A DNA stretch of 64,000 bases from Clonostachys chloroleuca (lineage: Eukaryota > Ascomycota > Sordariomycetes > Hypocreales > Bionectriaceae), in the NCBI GenBank assembly GCA_037952775.1, contig JBANAY010000001.1, positions 2,976,001 to 3,040,000 of the forward strand, in the 5' to 3' direction. Made by a program: the position numbers and the translations under genes. The notes beneath the pieces were generated by a model. The model was not told the origin of the DNA and did not search any database. It saw only the letters and a program-made list of their open reading frames with translations. Each line of letters opens with the position of its first letter. The stretch's first letter is position 1. Positions 47,304-60,016 of the stretch are shown piece by piece.

Positions 47304-48275
47304 ATGACCACAGTCCAGACGCAGACATTTCACATCAAAGGCGACCTCGATGCTGGCGCTCCGTCTCCCCCACCTTACTTCCATGGGGAGACAGTGGAGC
47401 TGAGGTCTATGGCCTCTGCAACATCTTCGTTATCCTCTTCATCTCCGCCTGTCTATGAGGAGGCTTCTTCCTCGGCCGCTGGGTCCGGATCCACTGGACC
47501 ATCTGGCACAACGTTCAAACCAACCAAGAGCCTCCAAGTAGAGAATAAGGGCTTGCCTGTAATTGCCTTACCTCTGCCGCCTCGTCCCTACCCGATCGAG
47601 GTGTACGCTGTTGGTGATTCAGGAATACTGAGTAGCAAGGCATATCAATCAGTTCGACCAACGCGTGGTTCAGGAAGCTGCATCCTTTTCCGTGGCGACC
47701 CTGCTGCAGGCGCTGAGCCTATCTGCACAACCATCTACCGTTTTGGCCCTGGTCGGCCACCGAAGATCCGCCTTCTCGGGCCCAACTCTGACATCGACTT
47801 TAGCAGGCTGGGCGAGGATAAGGGAGAGCTTGCCGCTGGAGAGGAAGAATTTGAGGTGCTCAGTAGAGGCGTAACAACCCGTGCTGTCTCCATCCGTACA
47901 CACCTGGGCACATTCCTTTGGCGCTACGCTGGCAAGGCTGAGCGGCGCGAGTTTGATGCGGATAGCCTGGTGGTAATGGATCGCGTCACCACCGTGGCCC
48001 TTGCGGGCGGCAAGACCGAGGAGAGGTACCGCCGGGTTGCGCAGCTGGTGCGGAACAAGGCATTCAGGACTGCTGGGTCGGGGAGGAGCACTGCTGGCAA
48101 TGGTGGGCGGTTGATGATGGATTTGAGCGAGTGGGATGTGGACAGGAAGGGTGAACGTGAGCAGATGGAAGCACTGATTTTGGCCGGCTGCATTTGCATG
48201 CTGAAGAAGGAGATGGACCGAAGACGGCTTCACCAGAGCATGATTATTGCTGGTGGTGGCGGCGGCGGTCCGTAG
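47304..48275 (+). CDS. Intronless protein of unknown function
   Basis: Single uninterrupted frame of 323 residues, notable among intron-rich neighbours. The start MTTVQTQTF was chosen because the 26 upstream in-frame residues look like leader sequence. Residues 1-85 are Ser/Pro-rich and probably disordered (PPPYF, SSSSPPVYEE). The rest is a compact domain with alternating beta-like strands (GSGSCILFRG, ICTTIYRFGPGRPPKIRLL, VSIRTHLGTFLWRYAGKAER), which reminds me of Tubby/LURP-type folds but without a firm motif. A helix near the end (EQMEALILAGCICMLKKEMD) and a poly-Gly C terminus follow. No function is proposed. Confidence 0.8.
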   Translation: MTTVQTQTFHIKGDLDAGAPSPPPYFHGETVELRSMASATSSLSSSSPPVYEEASSSAAGSGSTGPSGTTFKPTKSLQVENKGLPVIALPLPPRPYPIEVYAVGDSGILSSKAYQSVRPTRGSGSCILFRGDPAAGAEPICTTIYRFGPGRPPKIRLLGPNSDIDFSRLGEDKGELAAGEEEFEVLSRGVTTRAVSIRTHLGTFLWRYAGKAERREFDADSLVVMDRVTTVALAGGKTEERYRRVAQLVRNKAFRTAGSGRSTAGNGGRLMMDLSEWDVDRKGEREQMEALILAGCICMLKKEMDRRRLHQSMIIAGGGGGGP

Positions 48276-48735
48276 ATAGCAAGTGCGGCCATCTTTGGGG
48301 GGGGGGGGGGGGTTTCTTTATTTGAATGTGGATAGAATGGCCCTTTCTGGCCCTTTCTTTGGTTCTTGTATTTGTCAAGCCTACCTATTTCATAGAATTA
48401 TAGATTATACCAAATGCATTTCAAGCGAACTTCCATTCGTATAATAGCCATTCATCGAGCTGCTGAAGACATTGCATTTGGATAAGCTGACTGTGCGATA
48501 AATACCTACCTTCGCGAGGCATGATTGTTTCGATTGTTGTACCGATTATACTCCAGATGCTCATATTTTTGGTGATGGAGTCGTGGAGCACGTGACCTGG
48601 CTACTCCCGGAGCTGAGTGCCTCAGGCTCGGGAAAACTAGCCGGCAATCCAGCAGCCCCATTCTGCAGATTCAATCTCAGGACTAGCCGACCAAATCCAA
48701 CCTCCCACCTCCATCACGAACCAGAATCCGCCAAA
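48276..48735. other. Intergenic, with a 16-G tract
   Basis: 3' flank of the unknown gene and promoter of ATP synthase epsilon. A run of 16 G spans 48297-48312, about 20 bases after the stop codon. Nothing else is seen. Confidence 0.5.
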
Positions 48736-49129
48736 ATGACTGCTGTTTGGAAAGCCGCCGGCCTCACGTACGTCAATTGGACCTCTATCGTTCAGGACTG
48801 CTCGAAGCTTCCTGCTCAATTTCATCCGGGGAAACGGACAAATGGAAAGCTAATGTTTGCTTGAATAGCTACAACCGCTACCTGGCCATCGCGGCCCGCG
48901 CTGCTCGTCGCAGCCTGAAGGAGGACAAGCGAATCCTTGCCGAGCGACGCGGAGAGACCGACCTGAAGTTTTCCAAGTGGCAGGTGAGAATGGCACGCCC
49001 GAGCAGCTTGTTGGTGTGGTCGGGGAGAATGAATGCTAAATTACCTCAACGAAATAGAACGGCAAGGCCGGTGAGGCCCAGAACCTCGAGAAGGCCAACA
49101 CCGCTGCCATGGCCGAGAGCGCCTCCTAA
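48736..49129 (+). CDS. atp15: Mitochondrial ATP synthase subunit epsilon
   Basis: Small subunit of the F1 central stalk. Three exons (48736-48767, 48869-48983, 49058-49129) give 72 residues, the normal fungal length. The N terminus MTAVWKAAGLTYNRYLAIAA, the RRSLKED motif and KFSKWQNGK match the eukaryotic epsilon family. There is no cleaved presequence, as usual for this subunit. Too short for its exons to stand out individually, but all splice sites are canonical. Confidence 0.93.
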
Positions 49130-49851
49130 ACAGTTCAATCCCTCATAGAATTGCGAATGGGTCGAGATATGGATGTTGGATCAAGGGACGCAGGTCTCTG
49201 TATGAGGAGGGACTAGGTGTGCTAGGAAGAAAGGAGGTACAATAGTCCCTACACGCCAGCAAGGTGCACACGTTGCCTATTGTACAATAAATGCAATACC
49301 CCAAAACAAAATCCACGATCTTGCTCTTTGACAATTCGGTGTCTGTGCCCGTAGGTTTGATCATGATGTTGTAGGTTTGGCCGCGTCGGTCCCACAGTGA
49401 ATAAGAGCTCATCAACAGGCGCTATCGCGGCTATGCTAATAACCAAGCGACCCATCCACCTGTATGACTATGAATGTGCAGGATGCTGCAGCAAGCACCT
49501 GTTATCGGATGCACGCGTTCTACTACTTGAGCGAATTAAATTTATGCATGTCTGATTCATTTTAACTGGGAAATTGACCCAGAGTCTTGAGTCATTGATC
49601 AACTCACACATACATGGACGATGACTCTTAGCGATCGGAGGTTAGGTAGTTGCTTGCTGAGCAGCCGTTCTGCAGGCGCCAATATGCCTGGCTGCACCTA
49701 CACCTTTACCACCTATTTATACCCTACTTGCATGCAAGGTACCTTTGACCACCAAACGCGGGCAGGTGCAAACCAGCCAGTTTTCTGCATGCTTGCCTCT
49801 GAGACTGCAGCGAAATAGGAAAGACCATTGGCATTTCCTTCAGATACTCAG
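49130..49851. other. Intergenic
   Basis: 3' flank of atp15 and promoter of the Naa35 gene. A short track of CACCTACACCTTTACCACC-like repeats lies near 49695. No gene is supported. Confidence 0.4.
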
Positions 49852-52580
49852 ATGGCCGACTTTGGCATTGGTGTTCCCGATGGTGGGTCATTATCATCCA
49901 GCACCTTGCACATCATCATGAGAACAAAATTTCTGACCTGAACACACCCACAGAACTTGCGCGACTCTCGTTGGGCAACGGGGCAGAACAACAGGAATCC
50001 CGAGCTCCAGACATGAACAGCGCAGGGATCGTGGCTGTCGATATCACCGATAGATTTTCCCTGGCCGTCAGGAGTGAGTTGCCCCCTTGTAGTTCATCCT
50101 TCGGCAAAGTTGGGTTCGATGTAGGACCGGCTTGGACGAGCAGTGGCTGACAGACCGATAGCTTTGGAACCCGGTGAACTCATCAAGGATGAGTTCTTTA
50201 CCCTTTTCGAGTCCGTTGGGGCTCTAGAGGTGTGTGCATGAAGGGGCTTTTGTCCTTATCCTAAGGATATGGCTAATGAGAGACTCAATCATCCAAGATC
50301 ATGGATCCCAAGATGGACAGCGGTTGCATACAGCCTGGTGATGAATTTGAGGAGCTCTATGATGTTGGGCAGCCCCTCTTACCTGAAGAGGTCCTTGGTA
50401 TAATTGACCAACTGATATGCCATGAGGTATGTAACCGGGCAAGCCCCTACTGTTTCATCAACTGATCAAAGACTTCCAACCGTACAAGATGTCTTGGCAT
50501 CTCGGTTACCCTCTATCGCAAACACTCTTTACCAGTGTCTACGTAGAGGCTTTATCAATGCCCAACCCTGTCGGCATCGAGCAGGCAATATTTGTGAGAG
50601 ACCCGAAGGATAAATCGAATGACCAGCCCATGCTCCAAGTTCTGAGAGCGTACTGCTTAGGTTTGCTCAAAGCTTGTGGATATGTTAATGAACGTGTCAG
50701 AGCTGAACACTCTTACGAGGTAGGGTTGGGCCCTTTTTGTTCAGTTGTTTTATCTCCCAGTTTGTGAATTTCATCAATCTAACTGTTCGTAGGAGGAGGA
50801 TTTCGTTACCAACACTTACAATCGGACTCTTTTGGCAAACGTATCGACTGATGCGGTCCGGACTGCCATAACTGAGGCTAGGGGTCTTCTAGAAAGACTT
50901 CGGAGTGAAGCTGGCCATTCCTATCGGGCTGAAGTAATAGATGCCCTTGAGGTGCGCTTGGAGCTCAGGGATATATTCTTACAGGCCACTGAGTGTCCTC
51001 AATATATCAAGGAGCCTAACCTAGCACAAATCCCCTGGCAGCAAGGCATATCCCTTCTTCCGGCTCTGAAGTCGACACACCATCTTTGCAAGCCTGTGGA
51101 TGATTCTTTCAGCGCCAAGTTGCAAAGAAAGCTGGCGAGCACAATCCCACCGAGGCCCATCGTTCAGCTTGGATTCGATGATGCCTTTGGGAACCTCACT
51201 CGACTCTTTCAAGACGGCCTCGAAATAATCGGGGTTCTCCATTATACTGACACACAATGCCTGCAGGTATGTCAAAAAGAAAAGTGTTGAACCCTGAAAT
51301 TTCTTCATGTGTTTGCTGACCCATTGGCGGGATAGACATGTGTGTCGGCGTTCCAGTCCAAAAAACCGCAGCCTTTGGTCTATGTGAGAACGCTGCTCCA
51401 GACATTCCTTTTCGATGCTATGGAGGTACTGGGTTCCATGAGCATTCGCCAACTCATTGATGATGACCTCTCCATAATCACCTTGCCTGCGAGCCCTCTG
51501 TTGGACCGTTTAAATGACGAAATCGAGGTTGTTCATGATCCGCGGTTTATAGTTTCTCAACAGATGGAGTTCTTCCGTCAGAGGGCTGCCCAGCCTTTTC
51601 TAGACATACTGCGTACTCTGTGTCAGAATCGCTGTCGCGTACGAAGGACATTATGTCACACTGTCCGCGCTTGGGACAATCTTCAAGTCGACGCAGAGGA
51701 AGTTGATCAAGTCGTTCAAGCACAGATAAAGGAATCGCCGTTATCACACATGTTCCTGAATGCTACTCAATACGCTGATTCCTTGCCTTTATCTCTGTCC
51801 TCATGGGCCTACTTTTACAAGTTGCGACAAATGGAATGGATCATTCAACTCGGGTTCGAGTTGGAAGTGTACCAGGGCGACGAACTTGCAGGGATGTATT
51901 GGTACCTCAATTACCTCGCAAAATGCCGACTTCGGCACTTGGAACGGATCAAATCTTTTACCGTTAGCAAAGCGGAAGAAATCCGTGCACTGCAAGCTCG
52001 CGAGAACAATCACGCCGGGCCCCAAATCAGGCAACTCGAGCGTTCGCTCTCTTTCATCCGCCTCTCACTCCTGGACGCAGCTGCTACATGGGAACTTTCG
52101 GATGCCCTGTCATGCCTCTACACTGTCCTCGCGCGGTTGGGGCTTGTCAAACCCCCTGGGCGACCGTATAGCAATGATGAGCTGCGGTATGAGCTGCGGA
52201 TGAAACCATTTGCGTCTATTGGCTTACCAGAACTTCCGAGCTTTGAAGATTTTACAGCAGGCACGAAACAGCAGGGCACAAGCACAGATGACATTCTAGA
52301 GTACTGTGACAGATCGTTGATGGGTGCTAAAAGGGCCTTCGAAACCATGACGAGGCTACCACCCACGGAATCGTTCTCTGTTGGATCACATGAAAGGTGG
52401 CTTGATACAGCAAAAAATGCGCTGAAATCGTGTATTGCAGCGGGATTGGCTGTCAAAACGATACAGGCGACACTGCGAAAGGGCGAGAAGGTCGATGTGA
52501 AATTCAAAGTAGAGATACCAACTCCCGACAAGGCGTATCACGACTGGTGGCTTGTTCCAAAACTGATTACTCTTCCATAA
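49852..52580 (+). CDS. NatC N-alpha-acetyltransferase auxiliary subunit Naa35/Mak10
   Basis: Anchor subunit of NatC, which acetylates nascent chains starting Met-Leu, Met-Ile, Met-Phe or Met-Trp at the ribosome. Seven exons (49852-49882, 49954-50073, 50162-50229, 50298-50426, 50489-50719, 50793-51266, 51336-52580) sum to 765 residues. The Mak10 signature is clear near the N terminus: DEFFTLFESVGALEIMDPKMDSG, then LLPEEVLGIIDQLICHEMSWHLGYPLSQTLFT. The C-terminal half is helical, ending with the VDVKFKVEIPTPDKAYHDWWLVPKL stretch typical of the family. The start is the first ATG whose exon joins in frame to the conserved core. Confidence 0.94.
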
Positions 52581-52890
52581 TGTACACGGGTATGTAGACT
52601 TCTACTAATCTTGTATAATATTGATGAATATTACAGAAAACGTCAACTTTCCAGGTCGCGTTTCCATATTTTCTCGCTGGTGAAACTGCAAATGACTGAA
52701 AACCAAGGAAATCATGCGTTTTCGCAAGTAAGATCCCTCATTTATCAGTATTCAACTACACTCTTATCGGCCGCAATGCATCAAGGATAACGAGACCAAG
52801 GGTCCATGCGTTCAGACCTTTAGCCTTCTGCTACACGGCTACGCTGCTGTGGGTCAGGGTGACCAATGCATACCTAAGAAGTTTCACGAC
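52581..52890. other. Convergent intergenic
   Basis: Short spacer between the 3' ends of the Naa35 and PMP47 genes. No features are seen. Confidence 0.45.
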
Positions 52891-53999
52891 TTACGCGCCA
52901 ACACGCTTGCGAGCGAGGTTAGTGCGAAGCCTGACGGTCTGTTCGTATAGGACATCCTTGAAAGCAAACAGCAGAGCGGCGGTCAAAACACTCTGCGTGA
53001 CCTTGGGACCGATACCTGCGCCGACTAGTTAATGACAAGGACTGTGCGGGATGAATGTGAGCAGAGAATAACAATACTTACCCTTGTACAAGCCAGAGTA
53101 CCCTTCCTCCTTGATAACGCGGTTAAGGGCCTGGAAGGTTCCCTCCTTCTTGCTACTGGAGCTTGCGACATGCATCTGGCTCTTGACGGTAATGTAAGGG
53201 TAGGTAATAGACGTGGCAAAGAGCTTGCCAAGAGCGCCCAGGAAGAAGACCGTCGCAGGGGTGATCTTGCCCTTCTTCTTCTCCACAATATTCTTCATCT
53301 GTTCGAACAACGTGTACTGAAGAATGGGGTTAATCACGAGAATCAGGGCGGGAAGTACACCGGAGAAGAGGGCCTTGGGGCCCTCGTTCTTCAGGAGCGC
53401 CAGCAGCGTTCCGATTGTGCTTGGGGCCTTGGGCTTCGCGACCTCGGCACCGGCGCCGGCCTCGACATCGGAGGATTTCCCCTGTTGTCGGGTGGTGACC
53501 CGGGTGTTGATGACCCAGATGGGGTTGGTGATGATGACAGTCGCTGATCCAGCAATGGCACCAGCAATCATCGACTCAACAGTGGAAAGCTTCTTGTTGG
53601 CGCGGCCGGCCTTGGCTGCAGCCTTCTCAAAGAAGGACTTGGACCACTCATACCAGTAGTAGTACACGAAGTTGGTGACGCTGATGCCGAAGAGGGCCGA
53701 GTTAATACCGGCGTATAATCCCGAAACACCTTCACGGGCGATAATCTGCTGGACGGCATTGATGAACTTGGTCTCAGCCTTCTTGGACTCCACCTGTGCG
53801 CGGGTTGAGAGTGTTATGAGCGGATATCTGGTGAGGTCGGTCAATTTAAATTCATGGTGCCAAGGGATGGTTGCATGAGTGAGTCGCATCAGGGACTGGT
53901 GATGACATACGTCAGAGCCATGGACAGGATTCCACCACCCGCGCCGGAGAGCGCATGGGCGACATTGTCGTTTTGAGGAACAGGGGCGTTGGAAGTCAT
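52891..53999 (-). CDS. Peroxisomal membrane carrier PMP47/Ant1 type
   Basis: Mitochondrial-carrier-family protein that imports ATP or related nucleotides into peroxisomes for fatty-acid activation. Three exons (53911-53999, 53082-53827, 52891-53024) give 322 residues. Three carrier repeats are visible: the first has TYPLITLSTRAQV (P-x-[DE]-x-x-[KR] variant), the second ITNPIWVINTRVT, and the third ITYPYITVKSQMHV. Each is followed by a GLYAG/GLYKG-type turn. The N terminus (MTSNAPVPQNDN) lacks a mitochondrial presequence. Peroxisomal assignment rests on resemblance to PMP47; a mitochondrial location cannot be excluded from sequence alone. Confidence 0.9.
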
Positions 54000-54850
54000 T
54001 TTCAGGTCTGTGTGACTTATGATTTTGACGACCCGCGATAGAATCTGAGTGTGAGAGTTAAGGCAAAGACTGGGCGAGGAGGGTTTAAATTAACCCGATG
54101 ATAAAAGGGTGGATTGCGGTTGGTTGGGGTGTAAGTGAGTCGCTGTTCGGCAAAGCTAGCCTGATTACTTTGGAGCCCGGGTGTATCAACGGGGAAACTA
54201 GCCGACATAAAAGATTGGAATTTGTCTTTCCTTCGTCCGACATACACGACAGGGACCGAGAAGATATATATTTCTGCTACCGAAGGGAGGGACCGACTGG
54301 CAGATGCACGACATGAGATTGAACGCCCCGTTCAAGGCTAGGTAATTGGGGCCGAGGTCCTTTGGCCACTTTGTACCGACACACCGGAGATCCTTGCAGC
54401 GAAACGACTCCACGCGATCTCATTTGGCCTCTCACTCGAACTGCCCGTCGCGGCGACATGTGACGCCACAGCGAGAGGAGATTGGTGGGGTAGCGGATGC
54501 ACTATTCTCCGAAGCGAGCGCTGGCCTGGCTTATGTAACGGGAGCTCTACAGTTCTCGGCAAAGGAAAAACAGAAACTGCGAAAAACGACCCTGAAATCC
54601 GCTAGTCCGTTTCTGGTCATGAGTAAACAAAGCAAGTCGGTGAAGTCCACTCCTGCCGCGCCGGAGTGGGCATGTACCTACCCACGCACCCGTCAGAGGC
54701 CGTGCGTGCCACCGCCACCGGAGAGCTCGTCGCGATCACGAACACCGTCAACTCGTTATTGTTATCTCAACGCCCCCCTCCCGCTCCCGAGCGTGGACTG
54801 TCTTACTGCGCATCCCTTTTCCATGTCTGAATGCCCGCCTTCTTTCACCA
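54000..54850. other. Divergent intergenic region
   Basis: Promoter region shared by the PMP47 gene (leftward) and the AT-hook gene (rightward). Open frames here overlap the AT-hook start in a different frame and have no supporting features. Confidence 0.45.
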
Positions 54851-57800
54851 ATGAAAAGAAAGCGGGATTCTTCTGCCACCGCCGCCGCTCAGTCGTTCAG
54901 CGTACGCTGGCACTCCATCGCAAATCCGGCAACACCCAGCGTCGACATCATGTCGTCCCCCGACCCCCTCAACGACGACACAATGACTTCGATCGTACCC
55001 CCGTCTTCGCGTCGCGTAACACGGAGCCAGCGCTCTACCAGGTTCGCTTCTCTCGCAAGCTCGCCTAGGAAACAGACTTTCGAATTAGAGGTGGGCGATA
55101 ACGTGTCGCCGCAACGACTGTTGGTCACTGTTGAAACAGAGGATGGCAATCCAGCAAGCACTACGAGACGGCGGTTGTTCCCATCATCTAGCCCGTTTCG
55201 GAACCCTCGGCCTGGAGTTGGAATGACGACTACGACCACAGTGCCCCTCCGCCAATCGATAGAGGACGAACAGGGTGATCTGACATTAGATTCTATGGCA
55301 ACCCCCAGACGAAGAGGTCGTCCACGCAAGACGAATGGCACGCCAATGCCAAGCGCAGCAAAAAAACGAAAGGCTGGGACTCCTATTAAGCAAAGGACGC
55401 CGCGGCGCCAAAGCACAATTAACGAGCCTGATCCTCTATCAGATCCCCTCATTCAACCAACACCAACGCCCAGGAAACGTGGCAGGCCACGGAAAACAAA
55501 CACGGTTGAGCCTTCAAGCGAACTTGGTATTGAATCTGCTACAAAAATCGTATCGGGGCGGAGGGGTAGGAGGCGACGTCAAGCATTAATCCCAGAGGAA
55601 TTGGAAGAGATGGCTGAAGAGGCAGCGGGCCTACCAGAAGCCATGCCAAGCGAGAATGATATCGAGCTTATTGAACCACCACCTGAGGCGTTTACTGATG
55701 ACCCGCAGCCTCAAACAACCTCAAATATCGAAATGGCACAGGCACCAGCAGACCCAGTATCGGATTTCGACCTGTGGATGAGTGAAGCGTCCCCTGAACG
55801 GACGCCTCGAGCCCGGCCACAACCTGTAGCTCTCGACCCGGTTGAATCCCGTCGCTCTCCCTCCGTTGATTATGAGAGCATAGCATCGGAAAACAATGAC
55901 TTTGGAGGGGCTCCCAGTCCTAGCCCTGGCATCCAATCTCGTTCTACTGCTAGTCCGGAGGTGGTTGAATCGCGGCATCCCGCTGTTCCGGACAACGGCG
56001 ACACCATTGCTCAAGGCGAGGACTTTAGTATGATTTTTATGGAATCAATACAATCATTCCAGGATTTCAGAAGCTCTGTCCCCGGTCCGCGACAGCCACT
56101 ACCTTTACCAGACAGTGATATTGACGAAGAAGCCAGTCTTATCATCAACAAAACTCTAGAGTCTCTACGGCAGTCTGTGCGGCAAGAAGAACAGAATGAA
56201 GATGAAGAGGGTGCAGAGGAAGTCCACGAGGAGCTGGACCAGGAGCAGCAGGATGAAAGAGCTAAGGAGCTAGCCGAGACGGAAGAGGCTCACATGACCC
56301 AAGAATTACCCAGAAGGTCGCCTGAGACAAACACCAATACCGGGCCTGAACTGGTGCGAACATCTCCCTCCGTGGCACAAGACCAGGATGAGTTAGCCTC
56401 AGATGAGACCGCACCTGTCTTTTCACCAGCCTTTGTGTCCTCGCCAAATCGCCTGTTGTCGCCTCAGTGGGCAAAACGTGGCCTGAGGAGGCCGAACATT
56501 TCCCCACTAAGACAACGTCTATTGAAATCGCAGGCTAGACAGCTTGATGCCACACCAGCGGTTTCTGAGAAGGGAGATACTGCGCCAGAGGCTTCGCCCA
56601 GCCCTTCAGTAACCCGCCTTGCTCAATCTCACGATGACGATTATGAAGATTCGTTCTCAGAGATTCCGCAGACCGTGTTGGAGGCGGCGACTCCACGGCG
56701 ACCCGCCTCGTTCGTTCCAGAACCTGAGGAGCCAGCATCTGAAGAACAAGCTCCCGAAGACCCGGCTCTCGAGGAAGAGGATGGCATCGATCAAGTTGAG
56801 TTTATCGATGAGCTAGAGCAAGAGGAAGTTGAGCCAATTCATGATGTCCTGGCTAGGGACCCTACCCCGGTTGAAGACCTTACAGTAGCCGAGGCGCCTG
56901 AGGCGCTGAGGTCTGATGAACTTTCGGATCAACAAGACTTAGAGGAACAACAGTATCGACATATCGACAATCCATACCCCTCACATCAACAATTACCCCC
57001 CCTTCAAATGCTAGCTCTGCTGCACAGACAGATCGTCTACCAACCCCTGATGATACTCCCCCAAATCTGCAGGCTGAACCCAGCGAGGACCTGAACAAGC
57101 CCGAAGACCAAGCAATGCCCTCATCGCCTTTAGTACCCCAGCTTCAACTTGAAAGTCAGCCCATTTCGTCTTCAATTACATCAGAACCATTGAATGAACC
57201 GATTCTTCCTGCTGAAAGACCGGCGGTCTCAATTGAGATCACACCTGTCAATCAACTTTCCTCGCCAGCAAATGAGCCACAATCTGTAGCTGTGTCTCCC
57301 ATGGAGCGAGCAGCCAGACCTGCTCTTTCGGCCATTGTCCGTGCAGGCAGAGCACTTCAAACAATTACCTCGGATCCTCCATCACCTGAACCTCAAGAAC
57401 ACCAACTTGGCAGCCCTTTTAGGAGCTCAGTAAGTAAAGACTCTTGGTCAGGCTCTAGAGAGAGCGCGACTGGAAGACGTTCCAACATGATAAGCCCTTC
57501 ACGCCGGTCTATCGGCCACCAGCGCCAATCAGCTTCCATTGATGACCCGTTCATCTCGGCATCTCGCAACACTGGTCAGTCCAGCTTTATGCAAGCTCTT
57601 GGTTGGAGTATGAGTCGGCAGCAGTCGCCGGACAAGTCCCGACCACAGCCGTCAGGATCAACAAGTAGCTCGATGCGAGCGACTCCTCCAGATGATGGGA
57701 TGAGCTGGGTAGCAAACGAAGGCCCAATCAGCCCGAGACTGAGAGGCGACAATACTCTCCGAGAGGCTGCAGGGTTATCTGCGACACTTGCTGACCCACC

Positions 57801-59471
57801 CCCCAATTCTCAAAGTGAATTGGAGGAAGAGCCTGCAGCGAACCTCGACCAAGCTGAAGAGCTGTCTCAGCAGGATGATGAGACTGATATATGGGAGGTA
57901 GAAGCAGAGCGATCATTACTTGATCCTGCCCCTGAGCAGTCATCGACGGATATATTTTCTGCCTCTCACCGTCGCGGAACGATACCCAGTCCTTGGACAA
58001 AACAAAGCACTTGGTCACGAGAGCAGGTTACGACGCAACCTGCAGAAGCCTTGGAAGGCAAAAGTAGAGAAATTAGTGCTCACACCGATGGCCAGGTTCA
58101 CCAAGAAGCTGATGAAACCGAAGAATATTCTTTGCTGACTCAAAGACTGGCCGCACCTGAAGGAGCACAAGAACCAGCTACTTCAGCCAAGGAAAGCAGA
58201 GTAGACTTGTCTTCATTTTTTTCGTCGCCCGCAGCTATCCCCGGTATACTGGTCAACAAGTTGTTTCCATCTAGAACTTCCGCAACCGGGGCCTCAACCT
58301 CTACGCAAACCGAGTCTGCCCATGCTCCTGCTATTGCGACATCATCTATGTTCCCTCAGGTCGCCTCAAATCCTTTCCGCCAACAGAGTGAGAGCCCTAG
58401 GCATCGGACGTCGCCCTCCAAGTTATCAGCACCCCCTCTTCTCATAAGAGATCATCATCTGCTCCTGTTGTTCACGAGACGGACAATCTAGGCAGTACCT
58501 TGGGCCGAGATCTCTCTTCACCCTTCAGATCATCGGGGGTATCAAATCCACAAAGGGCCGAAGCCGGCCCAGGATCCGGATCACCGGCCACTCCAGAGAA
58601 GATAGAGATGCCCATTGTAGCTCAGAAGCAAAACTTCACACCCCGCCCTAGGCAACCGAGCCAGTCGTTTTTTCAGCCTTCCTCGTCTGCTCCTACACCA
58701 CCCAGGATGCAACTCTCTCATGCCGACATTCAGCGGTGGCAACAACAGACATCCAATGCCAGCGAGAGTTCTCCAGACCTAGGCCGCAGTCTTCTACGGC
58801 CTCTACCTCCTAGAAATGCCTCGCCCACCAAGTCGAGCCTCCGGTCGCCTTTGAAACCCCACACACCCGGGCGTGTAGTCGAGTTTACAAGCAGCGTGCT
58901 CTCTCCAATGGAGCAGGCTCGAGCGCGTCAGGAGCGCCGCCTTTCCAACGCATCATCATCGGCCCTGGCTGCTGTCACGCAGAACCAGCCAGTCAGTAGA
59001 GAAGAGCCGGTGACTGTTATCGAGGGCAAGGAGAATCATGATTCTGACATCTCAATGTCTGATGCATCGCCCCTCCCGAAGCAACGGCAAACCAATCTCC
59101 CATCTACGGCTAGTGCTAGGGTAGAGTCTTCAAGTTCTGCTTCATCCTCGAAGAAGCTCTCACCAACAGTCTGGACTCGAGAACACTGGTTGTTCCTGGA
59201 CCGTATCCTTGAGCGGCGCCTCGTAGGTGACTTCGAAGTTGACTTTCCCCGTCGTGCAGAGAAATACCTCGGCAAGAAAGTCAAGAGCCAAGGCGAGGCC
59301 ATGGTTCTTGAGCGATGGCACCTTGACTGTGTTGATGCTTTCCGAGCCGTCGTCGGCGGCTGGGACGAGGGCGACCTTGCCAAGCGCCTCTTTTCTCTCA
59401 TCCTCGCGGAAGAAAGGAGAAAGCGAATGCGTGGCCATGCGACGAAACCTTCAGCGATGATGTTTCATTGA
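54851..59471 (+). CDS. Large AT-hook, probably chromatin-associated protein
   Basis: Three frames cover one long gene. They can be joined by two introns, 56953-57014 (62 nt, GTATCG...GCTAG) and 58388-58491 (104 nt, GTGAGA...TCTAG), to give 1484 residues. Two AT-hooks lie at about 151-161 (TPRRRGRPRKT) and 206-216 (TPRKRGRPRKT), which bind the minor groove of AT-rich DNA. The middle 1000 residues are disordered and rich in Ser, Pro and Glu, with acidic stretches and many S/T-P sites. The last 110 residues form a compact conserved-looking domain (WTREHWLFLDRILERRL...GDLAKRLFSLILAEERRKR). I do not know a named orthologue. The second junction might instead reflect a one-base error at a C run. Confidence 0.82.
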
Positions 59472-60016
59472 TACAAAACAACTCTATATTTCATCTTTAT
59501 ATTATTCTACAAGCATGACGGAGTCAAGGGGGAAAAGCATGCCCGAGTTTAAAATTGGCGGAAACACATATGAAAGGAAAAAGCATGCGTTGCCTCAAAA
59601 CTGTGGCTTGATGGTTAAGGCGTTAGTGGATGAAGGCACTTGTGCCCTCTATTTGGTTATTAGTTTCTTTGCTCTTCTTGATTTTCCTTCGCTTCGCCTT
59701 ATTTAAATTGCATCAGGCGGCGTTTCAGGTTCGGAATCACTGTTGGGGTCGATTTGTTTTCTTGTTTTTTTTTTCAGGTTCACTTTCTTTCTTGAGATAC
59801 CTCGTTTGCGAAGGAACTTGTTACGATGGATGGATTGTCAGACATACCTAGACTACGAAGTAACGACAGAGCGTTGAAACAAATCACATCATGAATGCGA
59901 GAAATGGAATCATCCTTTCCCTTTCTCATGACTTGAATAAATAAGCCCTATACTGAACATTGAATCTATTCTGCCATGACGACCACGCCGTCTCTATTTT
60001 CCTCAGCCTATCCATA
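59472..60016. other. Convergent intergenic
   Basis: 3' flanks of the AT-hook gene and of rpn6. T-rich runs occur around 59640-59790. No gene is seen. Confidence 0.45.

Noticed and set aside
53032..53547. 171-codon plus-strand frame over PMP47
   Set aside because: Antisense shadow of the carrier gene.
54346..55068. 240-codon frame overlapping the AT-hook gene start
   Set aside because: Different frame from the AT-hook protein, Arg/Pro/Thr-rich without motif, and it crosses the likely promoter.
58388..58491. Frameshift in the AT-hook gene at a C5 run
   Set aside because: A 104-nt intron with a strong GTGAGA donor and TCTAG acceptor restores the frame exactly, and a 62-nt intron does the same for the first junction, so no frame break is needed. 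RNA data would decide.
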